Source: Naganishia liquefaciens (Eukaryota > Basidiomycota > Tremellomycetes > Filobasidiales > Filobasidiaceae). From it: a stretch of 64,000 nucleotides of DNA. Below the pieces are notes generated by a model. The model was not told the DNA's origin and ran no database searches. It worked only from the letters and a program-made list of their open reading frames with translations. The stretch covers positions 496,001 to 560,000 of the forward strand of contig BLZA01000040.1 in NCBI GenBank assembly GCA_013423385.1, in the 5' to 3' direction. This document shows, in pieces, positions 48,202 through 60,344 of the stretch. A program made the position numbers and the translations under genes. Within the stretch, counting starts at the first letter, position 1, and each line of letters begins with the position of its first letter.

Positions 48202-50518
48202 TTAGTATGTGTACACAAACTCGTCATTCTGACGATCAGTCAAGTCGGCGAACGCATTCTCGCCGAGTCTCGGTCCTTCCGTCACGCCGTCTTCGCCAGG
48301 CTCAGCCTGATGATCTTCTCGCGCAGAGTACTGCGCACGCATGGAAAGGTCTTCCAACTTCGCTGGCTTCCCATTGGCGACTCGTTCCTTTTCCTTTTGC
48401 TTGTTGAGGAAAAATAGCAGTGCTTCCAGAATACTGAGAAGAGACATGGTCAACTAAGCAGCAAGGCGCGCTCTCAAGGAATCACGTACGCGACGCATCC
48501 GATGGTCGCGATGAAGATACCCAGAATGGCTCGCAAGCCACCCTCGTATTTCGGCGCCTCCTTGGATTTGAACAGCAGTGGTCCACTATTGAATGCGCAC
48601 GATCCTCGGGTCAACACTGGATTTCTAGTAGCTCTGCGAAAACAACTTACACAATGTTTCCTGTTGCGCTACCCATGCCATACAAACTCAAACAAATAGA
48701 CTTCTTGGTGTGGCCCGCGATGTTGCCAGCCATGAAGGACAAAATGAGAGGATTGGCGCCGAACAGAGCCGACAGCAGATAGTAGCCGAACAAAAGGGGA
48801 CCAGTATCGCTAGGGGAGCGACCAAGACCTTTGTTGAGAAGCCCATGTCAGTACAAGCCTTGTATCGCGGGGGAAATACTGCTTACCGTAGAGAAGGCCA
48901 GAACCGACACAGCATGGCACCATGAGGACGACAATGAAGATACCCTTGGATTTCCATCGCATCGCAGCCCAGGCTGAAGCAAGAATGACGCAGGTCTGCA
49001 AGACTAGTCGTTCGAGATAAACCATTAGTGAGTTAGTTGTCGCGCGCCGCGAAGAAGCCTACTTACAGCCAAAGGGCATGTTGAGAAGAATGGTCACCCG
49101 CGACGTGAAGCCAAAGCTCTTGATGATCAGAGGGCCGCTGTGTGCGAAATAGCCGTCAGTATGTTGCAATGACAACCATGATAGACAGCGGACTGACAAG
49201 ACATTGACGACGGCTCCTCCGGTACTAGAAGGCAGCGATCGTATGAGTTTAGCCTGGCCAGGACGTGGATAAAGCAAACTTACTTCACGCAAAAAGTCAG
49301 CGCAACGAACAACCACAAGAGAGGGCTGATGCAGGCCTCAAGCGCCTGGTACCACTTGAAGTGTCCTTTCGGGGATGGCTGCACAGTCAGCTTGCTAAGC
49401 TTCCTGTGCTGTAAAGCCCACTCACTGTTTTCGATACCCGTATTGTTGTCACGAAGACGCTCCACCGCCCAAAGTCTCTCTTGCGGAGTCAGGAAACGCG
49501 CCGTCGCCGGGCTATTGTCCAACTTCCAGACGATATACGGAACGGTCAGAACCGTCATCAATCCGACAATGAGGAAGAGAATCTGGTAGATATAGAGATG
49601 GCTCTGGTCTGCGAAAGATACGGCCCAGGCGAGGAAGCTGCCAAAGATGTTGGCTGCAAGCAAGTCATCAGCGCAATCCTGCTGTCGAGAGCTCGATGAC
49701 ATACCGATACCATTCTGGGAGTAGAACATGGCAATCGCCCAGGTACATTCGATTTTTCGGTAGAAGGACGTGGCGATGACGGTAAACAGGGGCAAGCAGC
49801 CCGCTTCGAAGAGACCGAGCAGGAAACGGTTGGCCAATAGAGGACCAAAAGAAGTGGAGAACGCCATGCCGATCATACTGACGCCCCAAGCCCCGACGAG
49901 ACACTGGGGATTTCCTGTCAGATCGGAACAAGACATCTGAACGCTACTTACAGGCATCAGGATTCTTGGAGGGACTTTGACGATCAAGTATGCAGAGAAT
50001 GGCTGCCATGCTAGCTGGGCCCAGTAACCCGCACTACCTATTGTAGAGTACTGATCTCCGGTGAGATGCTGAAAAGAGAGACGTGGGTATAAGAAAGTAT
50101 GGCGACAAAGTAACGCTTACTGCATCCTCCCGCAAGCCAAATGTAGCTCCATAACCGATACACGACTTGTCCAAAATTTGCAGGAAATATACCCTAGGAG
50201 GCCTATCAGAGGCCAGTCTTGAGACATCTCCCTTCACTCACCATACAAGAATGGGAAGAATGTGGCGGTCGATTTTCCGACGAACCAATCGACTCTGTTC
50301 GCAAAGAAGATTGAGCGTGAGATTTCGATCGCTCAAGATACGAGACTTGCCTGTTCATCCGTCATGTACACGCGCTCGTCCTTTGATGCCTTGAGGTCAT
50401 CCTCATCACCGCCGCCCACCCGGGCCATCTGGATATCGTCCGTCTGAGCATCTCGTTGCACAAATTCTTGATGTTGCGCTGTGCCCTTGGCTTCGGCTTT
50501 CTGACTATCGGCGGTCAT
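48202..50518 (-). CDS. MFS transporter, DAL5/anion:cation symporter family (second copy)
   Basis: Plasma-membrane uptake carrier, substrate unknown. Thirteen exons: 50351-50518, 50242-50294, 50121-50193, 49952-50068, 49705-49903, 49426-49653, 49284-49365, 49198-49224, 49067-49137, 48887-49003, 48651-48828, 48490-48585, 48202-48433; 546 aa. Landmarks: LVRRKIDRHILPILVW, YFLQILDKSCIGYGA, ANRFLLGLFEAGCLPLF, TPQERLWAVERLRDNNTGIENR, FGPLIIKSFGF and SLYGMGSATGNIVGPLLF. It belongs to a different DAL5 subgroup from the transporter at 39697 (LDKSCIGYG versus LDRGNLGNA). Intron 1 (50295-50350) is GC-AG. The C-terminus is long and acidic. Exon 8 is 27 nt. Confidence 0.9.
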
Positions 50519-53480
50519 GTTTGCGTCCTTTCAACTCGATAGGATCCTGAGTTGTGGCGAATGGGGAACCCCGCAACTTTTTGAGATGGGAACGCGGGGC
50601 AGAACGGTCGACCTATATGGCAGGGGCCTTGATTCGAGCGTTCGTAGCTGCGTTCGTGCGACTCCGACAACACTTCGTGGACGCTGGGCCCCTCGTTGAT
50701 GACGAACCGGTCCGGAGTTCTCTTGATATCGGAGGATCGGACTGGTATTGATATTCGATGAGAACTCGTAGTCATCCGCAAAGTAATGCCTTTCTTTTTC
50801 TCGGCGCCGTGCTGCATGTGCCCACAACGAAGAACGGGACGTTGTCCCGAACACTCCGGATCTGGCTCACGGCCGCTCACATGTTCATCTGTGAGTGACA
50901 TGGGGTGAGCAACTGGGGGACCCAGGGGCCAGCTCAGAGAACAGCGAGCTGTTTTCTCCACACCTTGCAAGCGATAGTCGGCTGGAAAGATAAAGGTGAA
51001 TCTCGTTTACCGAGTTTCCGCTAAAAGACGTGACTGGCGGCTTGCCCTTTTTACGCGTCATCCCCCGAAATTCACTCAGCTTCTGCGGTCCAGCCCGCTT
51101 ATGCTCATCTCAATGTGTAAGTGCATAGGGCGTCCAGTGATGTTGATGTCGTCTGCCGCTCTGCCCCTCATGAAGACATCAGCATCCAAATCTCGTCGAC
51201 ATTTGGTGCTTTTCGAAGCTTGCTTGAAGCCTTTACAAGTACGCTACAAACCGCAGGAAAGCATGTGAACATGTCCGGAATTAGCATGCACACGTGATCC
51301 GGTCTACTGCCGCAGCGAGATAAGATTAGGGAAAAGCTTTGAGGGGCAAGGAAGCTGTAAAGCAGCTGGTGAGACGCATCCAGCCGACTTCTTGATGCCC
51401 AGCTGGCTCTTGAGAGCTCTCTTCAGCTTCTCCGCCTACGTCTCAGACAGCTTCTCGGACCTTGCCAGCTACCTTGCCCGTACAGCCCCGGACATCGGCT
51501 AGACTGCATCCTCAGCTGTATCCTCCATCAATCCGTGTTTTGTCGGACCGGTGAGGATGACCCTTCTTACACACGTCCGTACCGGTCTCCGAGCGAGAAC
51601 TCGAGGATCGCATTGACAAAGGTCTCCTTTTGATGAGTGGAGCGCTGTGCACTGGGCTCGGAGTGTGGGCATGCAAGCTGGGAGGAAAGGATCTTTTACG
51701 GGCAGAATCGCGGACCGGCCCTCAAATGCACAAGGTCAAGCAAATTGGAAGCGACTTCGATGATACGGCCGTTCCGACACCGGCAGCACAGTGCGCATGA
51801 GGCATCGCCGGTGACGAAGCCAAGTTCCTCTGATTGACGTCAGACAAGCGTACATCCGACCGCGAGGACTTGACGCAGAATGTCGATGTATGCGATAACG
51901 CCGAAACGTGGAATTCAACGTGAGTCGCGATGAATCTGCTTGGGATCTGCGTAGGCATACAGGTGGTTATAGTCCAGCGAGAGTGGAGCAATATGTTGGG
52001 ACTTGCATCACTGCCTTCGCTTTTGGCTGCGTCGTCTGAGGGGAAACGTCACAATAAAGTCTTCCTGTCAAAGGGACGAGTTGCGTCGATTCCGGAAAGT
52101 CAGTCTCCTGCGTCGTCCATTTTGTGCTCGGGGGGCTCAGGCTTGACACCTTCATCCCACGAACCGTCTTGTATTGATGCTGACGTCTATGTACTCAGCT
52201 CACCTCCAAACCAGCCAGACTCGCAAACATCAAACAGGAAAGAATGCACCGAAGATATCCCGTTCCCCCTCCAGCCTTCGACCGTGACCGATCCTATATC
52301 CCCCGAGAGCGGTTCAGCACTTTATCGATCAGAATTATCCGAGCGTCAAGGTCATTGTCAAGCGATATCAAATATGCTGAAGCTAAAGTCTCCGCTATGT
52401 TTCCGGATACAAATACGTCTCGTCGCTCCTGGTGTTCGTCAATGTAGGCTTCTCTTCGGGCATTTCATCCTGGATTGCTGAAGTTCTGCATCACGTCACG
52501 GCCTTTGTGTGTAAGATATCATCTTGACAGACATCGACTGTTGTAATGAAGCTGACCGCAGTGCCCCTCTGAATCAACCAAACCAGAGTGATCAATTTTT
52601 ACTGCTCTCGCGCACTTTTCTGCCGTAGACGACAAGTGGGGTCACTCTTTGGGCTCCATTGCAACCGCCAGCCGGAACGGATGTACGACGAAAGGTTATA
52701 GGCACAGGCAGGATCGCAGACTGGCTTGCATTTCGCATCCGACACTCCCCGCGAATGGTTGGGGCAAATGGGAACCTCATCATAGCGCCAGGTTTCGCCA
52801 ACACTTCAGATTCGCCGTCTTGGCTGATACATATGGTTCCACGATTGTGCAGACGAACGGTGGCAATCGTCAGGGGTTCTGCGCAAGATCGACAGGCCAA
52901 GCGCAACCGACCATTGTAGGCTCAAGCCTTGAGCATCTTGCTAGACGCAAGGCTTCAAGAGATTCCAAGGTCTGCAATACTCACTATACCACGGTATCCC
53001 GCTACCGTGGCATCTGATGCAGCCCGCGAAATGCGCTACCGATTCCCAGAATCGCGCAAACGGAGGCTTTGCTACTGTTTCGATTCCACTTGGATTGTGC
53101 AGCACGGTCATCGGTATGTCAATATATCTTGAAAAATACGAGATATGCGACCATAAATGCTATGCAGTAACAACGACGCCATACTTTGTAGGATACATGA
53201 GGAGAACAGGGAAGCGTGGGACCATGCTGTCACTCTGCGGTAAGCTCGAAGAAACTGTTGACCGTGCGTTTGCTGCGTGGTCGATACTGTAGCATCGTCC
53301 GGGCAACGCATCGAAATGCACCTCGCCTGATTAGAGCCACTTGGGAGTAGTAGCGACATTGCCATCTGCAAGGTCGGCAACAGATATCAGGCAGCGTCTA
53401 GCGTCCCACCGTGAGACTTGTTGATATTCATAAGCGGGCGCCGTAGAACGCGCCTTCATGTGCCTCGCTTACACGCTCTA

Positions 53481-53507
53481 GTTCGGTCGCGTCTCACTAG
53501 ACCGAAC
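53481..53507. promoter_or_regulatory. Inverted repeat directly upstream of a TATA box
   Basis: GTTCGGTC at 53481-53488 and GACCGAAC at 53500-53507 form a perfect 8-bp inverted repeat with an 11-nt spacer, ending 2 nt before TATATAAA. Confidence 0.5.
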
Positions 53508-53509
53508 GA

Positions 53510-53517
53510 TATATAAA
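53510..53517 (+). promoter_or_regulatory. TATA box of the BET bromodomain gene
   Basis: TATATAAA, 309 nt upstream of the ATG at 53819. The gap would be a long, A/C-rich 5'UTR. A match to the TATA consensus, with no other candidate nearer. Confidence 0.5.
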
Positions 53518-53818
53518 CTGAGCGCCGTCGCGCCCGCCATAATTTCCCCCGCCCACAAAATAAACAAACCGAAGCAAACCAGACGACCTGGTCGGCACGC
53601 GATTCCTTGCGGTGTCGTTTGTCGTTTCAGCATACGGCATCTCTCTTCTTTCGACTTTCGATTTCTGTCTTTTACCATCGCGTCTTGGGAGCTCCTCACA
53701 GCCGCTCCCCGCGTATTTTATTTTCACGCCGGACTCATTCAGTTGAACATCCGTCGTCTGTCTGATTCGTCATAAACACATCCCTTCATCAACAACCCAA
53801 CGCATCACATTCATCAAC

Positions 53819-56395
53819 ATGTCGCAACCACTCGATCAACCGTCCGACGCACCCGCTGCTGATGCTGTCGTTCAGTCTACAGGTGAGACCTCAGGCTTGA
53901 AGCAGCCTTCTCCCTCAGTCGATCAGCAACCGCAATCTCCTGTCCAACAACCTTCCAGCGAACCAATGTCCGTTGATCAACCGACTGTAGAACAATCGTC
54001 TACTGTGAAATCGTCCAACGAAGAGCCAACCGATGAGCAGCCATCCACCGAGCAACCATCCACCGAGCAACCATCCACCGAGCAACCATCAGCCGAGCAA
54101 GACACACCCATGCAGGAGAATAGAGCTCCTGCAGGAGATTCAACGCTTGGCGCCAACAAAAGGCAAAGCTCTCATGATGGTGATGATGATGGTGAGGAGC
54201 GAGCTGCGAAGCGCGTAAAGGAGGATCATGCAGTAAGCACTTTGAGCCAGTTCTCGGCGCATGTCGAATTGATATAGGACCCGTCCGCTCAGAGCGACAT
54301 CGTTCCGGCTCAGTCGGCATCATCTCCGCACCCAGCAACCTCAAACGCACAATCATCGATGCCTCGTGAAAGCAGCGTGTCTGCGGCAAGTCCGCAAGCC
54401 ACAACCCAAGAATCACCGGCATCTCGCGCGCAGGAGCTGCCGACCCCTCAACCTCAAAATCAGTCACTCCCAAATGGCGAAGCTCCCGCTATCTACGTTC
54501 CCGGTAGTTTCCAACCAGAACATCGCGAACCTTTCGGTCCAACGACCCCTATCACCGGCCAGCAATGTCGATCCCTGCTTGCCATCGTGAAACAGGTCAA
54601 AAAGACGCGCGAAGCCGGTCCATTCAATAGCCCTGTCGATCCTATCGCGTTCAATATTCCGCACTATGCGAATATCATCAAGCGGCCCATGGACTTGTCG
54701 ACAGTAGAAACAAAGCTCAACGCGTCGAACCCGGCTCCGCCAAAGGACAAGAGCAGACCGGTCAAGAAGGATATGAGTTTGGGAACTTATGCCAATGTGC
54801 AGGAGGTGGTGGAAGATGTTCGGCAGATCTGGAACAACACGCGTATATTCAACGGTCCTCAGCATGCAGTGTCGCTCAATGCCAACAAGTTGGATGACAT
54901 GTTTGAAACTGCCATCCAGAAAGCCAAGTTGGGCGAGGAGACGTCAGGTATGTCCATACGCGGTGCGTTTCAGCAGATGCTGACAAGTCACATAGCTCGT
55001 CGAGCGTCAATCTCACATGCTCCAGCCATTAAGCAGCAAATCTCGGATGAACACGGAGAGAATTCTCGGCCACGACGAGAAGTACATCCCCCTACGCCCA
55101 AGGATTCAGCATGGGTCGCCGAGCAGTCCTCATCAAAGCGCAAAGCTGGGCGACCGACGGAAGAGGACAAGATTGCGGCCGTGCGCAAACTTCTGGATGA
55201 ATTGACATACCGGAAACAGTACATGGATATCGTGGCTGCATTTTTGTACCCGGTCGATCCCGTCGCGCTCAACATTCCCGATTACCTTCACATTATCAAG
55301 CAGCCCATGGACATAAGCACAATACAAAGTCGAATTGCGCAGCACCAATACAGCACCGCACAGCAGATATATAACGATTTCAAGCTCATGCTCAACAACT
55401 GCTTTACGTATAATCCTCCGGGGACGCCAGTTCACGAGGTGGGACGGCAATTGGAGCGGGTCTGGCAGGAGAAGTGGAACGGCAACCCCGTCTTACATGC
55501 TCGACAGGATGCGCCAGAGTCCGAGGACGAGTTCCCAGGCGTCGACGTTGAACATGAGATCCGGATGCTCGAGAAACAGATTTCCGACATGACCAGTCGT
55601 CTAGATCGTTTGCGTGCTTATCGAACGCGGAATCAGGAAAAGGCCCGCAACAAGGCTTCATCGGCAACAAAGACCAAGACCGCTCCGTCGGGGACGAGCT
55701 CGAGTAAACCTCCCAAGAAGTCTGCGCCCAAGGCTGCGGCCGCCAACAAGCCGAAGAAGCAGGCCAACGGAAATGCGCATTCGAAAAAAGCAAACTTCAA
55801 CTATGACGATGAAGAGGATGACGAACCGGAAGCTACGCCCGCGGTGACCCTCGCACAGAAACAGCAATTGGCGGACAAGATTGGCGAGGTGGATCACAAC
55901 ACGTTGCAGAGCGCCTTGGAAATTATTTCAGCGTCAACGTCGGTCGGAGATGTGAGTAAATGGTTCGATAAACGGCAGCGAAAATACTGACGCCTCGACA
56001 GGGCAACGACGAAATCGAATTGGATATCGACGCTTTGCCTTCGCACACCGTTTATCAACTGTACAATCTTGTCGTTCTGGGCTATCCCAACGGCAAGGCA
56101 CCAAAGAAGAAGAAGGCGCCTGCAAATCGAGCCGGAGCTGGCGGTGCGGCATCTAGCAGGCGAGCCGGCGCAGGCGGTGGAGGGCAGAGGCGGAACAGCA
56201 AGCAAAATGGCCACGAGACGGATAGGATCCGCGCTTTGGAGGCGCAATTGGCATCATTGGAGGGACAACCGGGAGGCAATGACAATGACGGTCAGTCATG
56301 GCGGTCCGGGTTGGCGGCTGTTGCTTATAGCTTTTTTTTTTGCAGATGACAACAGCTCAGTCGCCTACTCAGAGGAAGACAGCGACGAAGACTGA
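53819..56395 (+). CDS. BDF1: BET-family double-bromodomain protein
   Basis: Reads acetylated histone H4 and recruits TFIID and other factors. Exons: 53819-54232, 54278-54947, 54996-55951, 56002-56290, 56346-56395; 792 aa. Disordered N-terminus with an EQPST repeat. Bromodomain 1 at about 233-335 (FNSPVDPIAFNIPHYANIIKRPMDL, WNNTRIFNG); bromodomain 2 at about 420-520 (LYPVDPVALNIPDYLHIIKQPMDI, NNCFTYNPPG), both keeping the acetyl-lysine Asn. A coiled stretch, Lys-rich linker, NET domain (TLAQKQQLADKI ... IELDIDALPSHTVYQLYNLV) and acidic tail follow. Intron 54948-54995 is 48 nt, in frame and stop-free, so retention would add 16 residues. One BET gene is normal in basidiomycetes. Confidence 0.95.
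54035..54100 (+). repeat. 15-bp coding minisatellite (EQPST repeats)
   Basis: A 15-bp unit encoding Glu-Gln-Pro-Ser-Thr is repeated about four times in tandem, the middle copies identical in DNA sequence. That suggests recent slippage. Confidence 0.85.
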
Positions 56396-57295
56396 GCAGT
56401 AAGGGGAGATACCGCCTAAGACAGCACTCTCGCAAACATAGAATCCACATGCATCACACAAGATTCGTTTCACCCAATTCCGCAAACTCGTTTGGGAAAT
56501 CCAATACCGGGGGGAAAGAGCCCGGCCCCGCATATATTGTAAAGACGACGAGCGGTGTCGCAGAGATTGTACGAAATAAAGAAGGAACCAAAAAGTGTAT
56601 ATGTGTCTGTTCATGCTGTCGCATTGTGTATTTGTTGCGGTCGTACAATCAGACCAGCCGATGTTGGTATATCGTGATTGCATTTTTGCATTTCTAAGCC
56701 TTGAGGACCGCGTCCTGTTGGCCGTCTTTGCCTTGCATCCTTGCGTTGCATCAAAACGCGCCTTTCACCAACGGTCCTGCCGCTGCAGGCAATTTCGGAT
56801 CTCCAGCAGATGGCAACACCCTCTGCTCACTCGTTATTTTAGTGTTTTCCAGTTGGATCCTTTCAACAGCTCAGCTCACTCTGTGGCCAACCGATGCTCA
56901 TCCTCGAGTCATCTCGAACCAGGGTACTACCGACGCGAGCACGTTGTTGCCCGTATCACGAATTCCCCCTCCGAATGAATGCGCATCACCTAATTCGCAT
57001 CCGCGTCTTCGGGTGAAGGCCTAGCGCGCGCTTGCGGGCTGCCCGATTGGGGCGCGATCGACTTTTCACGCATTGTCCTCGCCCCTGCGCGAGTGCTTGC
57101 CCCCCTTCCCCCCGATGCCTCGAACGATCCCAGGCCGCGTGTTGTGCTGTCGCGCCGCCCGGGCCAATCGCTTGCGTGCTGCCCCGGGACGAGGCCGGGA
57201 TATATAGACCCGGGACGTCCCCGTTGATCACCCTGCGTCCCCCTTTCACTCCCCCCCATACACTTTTAGTGTTTTCCTCTTCTTTCCTTTCCAAA
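56396..57295. other. Intergenic, MET6 promoter region
   Basis: 900 bp. TATATA at 57201-57206 lies 95 nt before the MET6 ATG, followed by a C/T-rich leader typical of highly expressed fungal genes. GC-rich from about 57020 to 57190. No gene seen. Confidence 0.6.
57201..57206 (+). promoter_or_regulatory. TATA box of MET6
   Basis: TATATA, 95 nt upstream of the ATG, in a GC-rich context and followed by a pyrimidine-rich leader. Confidence 0.6.
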
Positions 57296-59695
57296 ATGTC
57301 TGGTGTCACATCCGCTGTTTTGGGTTTCCCCCGAATCGGTATGTTGGCTTCTCGCATGCACCTTGAATGCCGTTCTGACGACGTTCCACAGGTCCCAACC
57401 GAGAAATCAAAAAGGCCGTCGAGTCCTACTGGGCGTTCAAGACCTCGGCCGAGGACTTGCAGACCGTCGCCAAGGAGGTCAAGCAGAAGCGATGGGAGAG
57501 CATCAAGGGCAAGGGAGTCGACTCGATCCCGGCGTAAGTGCATTGATGAATGCGTGGAAGGCTCTGGCTGATCCCACTACAGCGGTGACTTCACCTTCTA
57601 CGACCACGTCTTGGACCACTCTATCATGTTCAACGCCATTCCTGAGCGATACACCAAGAACGGTCTTTCCCAGCTCGACGTCGCCTTTGCCATGGGTCGA
57701 GGCCGACAGCAGCTCGACCAGGGCATCGACTTGCAGGCTTGTGAGATGAAGAAGTGGTTCGACTCCAACTACCACTTTGTCGTCCCCGAAATCTCGCCCA
57801 ACACCCAGTTCAAGCTCAACCGAAACCAGCCGCTCGAGGAGTACCAGGAGGCCAAGTCGTACGGTATCACTACCCGACCGGTCTTCCTCGGTCCCGTTTC
57901 CTACTTGGTCCTTTCCAAGGCCGCTCGTGACGCCCCGTCCGGCTACAAGCCCCTCTCGGCTTTGGACTCGCTCTTGCCCGTCTACGTTGAAGCTCTAAAG
58001 CAGTTGAAGGACGCCGGTGTCGAGAACGTCCAGATCGACGAGCCCATCCTCGTCCAGGACATCGGAGAGACCTTGTCGGCCGAATACACCAAGGCTTACA
58101 AGCAGTTGGCCGAGGTCGCCCCCAAGATCACGTTCACCACCTACTTTGGCCGAATCGGCAAGTCGGTCGACTTTGTCAAGGAGTTGCCCGTTCACGCTCT
58201 TCACATCGACTTGGACCGTGCACCGGATCAGCTCGACGACGTTGTCGCCGCCGTCAAGTCCACCAAGCTCGTCCTTGAACTCGGTGTTGTTTCCGGTCGA
58301 AACATCTGGAAGACCGACTTGGCTGCCGCCAAGAAGGTTGCCGAGAAGGCCATCAACGAATTGGGTGCCGACCGAGTTGTCGTCGCTACTTCGTCGTCTT
58401 TGCTCCACACCCCTGTCACCTTGACTTCCGAGACCCGATTGACGCCCGAGCAGACCGCTTGGTTGTCGTTCGCTCTCGAGAAGTGTGAGGAAGTCGCTTC
58501 GTTGGCCCAGGCTATCGGTGGTTCGGAATCCGACTACTTCAAGCAGAACACCAAGGACATTGCCGCCCGACGAGATTTCGAGCGAACTTCGGACTCGGCC
58601 GTCCGTGATCGATTGGCCGCCGTTACCCCGGAAATGCTCTCCCGAAAGTCGCCCTTCCCGCAACGACGAGAGGCCCAGAAGACTCACTTGGACTTGCCCA
58701 AGTTCCCGACTACCACCATCGGTTCGTTCCCCCAGACCAAGGAGATCCGAGCTGCCCGAGCCAAGTTCAACAAGAACGAGCTCTCCAAGGAGGACTACGA
58801 AAAGGCCATGGAGAACGAAGTCGAACAGGTCGTGCGATTCCAGGAGAAGGTCGGATTGGACTTGCTCGTCCACGGTGAACCCGAGCGAAACGACATGGTT
58901 CAGTACTTTGGTGAACAGTTGAACGGATTCATCTTCACCCAGCTCGGTTGGGTTCAGTCGTACGGATCCCGATACGTCCGACCTCCTATCATCGTCTCGG
59001 ACGTTTCCCGATCGCAGCCCATGACCGTTCGATGGTCGCAGTACGCCCAGTCGGTCACCAAGAAGCCCATGAAGGGTATGTTGACTGGACCCGTCACCAT
59101 CTTGAACTGGTCCTTCCCCCGAGCCGATGTCTCGCGAGAGGTTCAGTCCAAGCAGTTGTCGTTGGCTCTTCGAGACGAAGTTGTCGACTTGCAGAACGCC
59201 GGTATCTATGCCATCCAGGTCGACGAGCCCGCTATCCGAGAGGGTCTGCCCCTCCGAAAGGTTGACTGGGACAACTACTTGACCTGGGCTGTGGACTCCT
59301 TCCGACTTGCCACTTCGGGTGTCGAGGACTCTACCCAGGTCCACTCGCACTTCTGCTACTCGGACTTTGCCGACATCTTCCCGTCCATTCAGCGATTGGA
59401 CGCCGACGTCATCTCCATCGAGGCCTCCAAGTCTGACTTGAAGTTGCTCGAGACTTTCCGAAACCACGGCTACTCGAACGAGATCGGCCCCGGTGTGTAT
59501 GACATCCACTCGCCCCGTGTTCCGGGAGAGCAGGAGATCAAGGACCGAATCGCCGCCATGGTCGAAGTCTTGCCCAAGGACTTGCTCTGGGTCAACCCCG
59601 ACTGCGGTCTCAAGACCCGAGGCTGGAAGGAGACCGAGGAGTCACTCCAGAACCTCGTCCAGGCCGCTCGATGGGCCCGAGAGACCTACGCCTAA
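57296..59695 (+). CDS. MET6: Cobalamin-independent methionine synthase
   Basis: Transfers a methyl group from 5-methyltetrahydropteroyl-glutamate to homocysteine. Exons: 57296-57338, 57392-57533, 57583-59695; 765 aa, the usual fungal length. VLGFPRIGPNREIKKAVESYW opens the N-terminal barrel; FPTTTIGSFPQTKEIR starts the catalytic barrel. Zinc ligands are visible in VHSHFCYSDF and WVNPDCGLKTRGW; IQVDEPAIREGLP binds substrate. Both introns lie near the 5' end, a pattern common in strongly expressed genes. By hand count, arginine is encoded by about 39 CGA and 4 CGT with no other codon, and Leu is mostly TTG or CTC. A strong TATA box and pyrimidine leader agree with high expression. Confidence 0.97.
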
Positions 59696-60344
59696 ACGGC
59701 TCCAAAACAATAGATGCAGCTTCAACAGCATCTATGGGTCGCCATCCGACCTGACACTTTCTGTATAATCATCATCACCGTCCCTAAACGCGGACGTGTG
59801 TCTCTCGACAGCATCGGTCTCAGCAACAACAATTTCAACAACATTTTGTATCGTATTCAACTAACGACCGGCGCCAAAAGAAGCCCCAACCATTTGTATT
59901 CGGAAAAATCATAGATAGACAGTAGACAAACAAGCTGTAAAAAAAGGTCACCAGTGTGGACCTATTGTGCATGACGAATATGAATCGTTCAACAACGAAA
60001 TCTGGGTGTCGTGCTGGGATAGCACGAAGGGCAAAGGTGTTGCGAGACAATAACAGCTAAGAAAACCAAGATCGTCGAGAGTCACCCGTTGAGGAACACG
60101 AGAATTCCAGCGTTATTCCGCTGTTCTGCTCGGCATTCCAGACGCGTACCGACGCTCGGGCGCTAAGATGATGACGTTTGACACGAGCCGTTCTCATCTA
60201 CTGGAATCCGTTTGATAGGTGACTGCCCATGTTCATGATGTCAGGCGGAATGCGATGTGTTCGATTGGCCGCATCGATGCTCGATGCAGGCCGATATAAG
60301 GCTCGCATGCCATCGGTGGTCATGGCGAACGGGCGATCGTCCGG
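59696..60344. other. Intergenic between MET6 and the DUF2231 gene
   Basis: 3'UTR of MET6 then promoter of the next plus-strand gene. No recognised element. Confidence 0.5.

Larger units (their letters stand above)
50519..53818. other. 3.3-kb gene-poor stretch
   Basis: The longest interval without a recognisable gene. ATG-started frames exist (51930-52481 plus, 183 codons, Ser/Pro-rich in the middle; 52659-52919 plus), but none shows a domain or a convincing exon chain. The right 350 bp is the BDF1-like promoter and long 5'UTR. No terminal repeats or transposase fragments were noticed. Confidence 0.5.
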
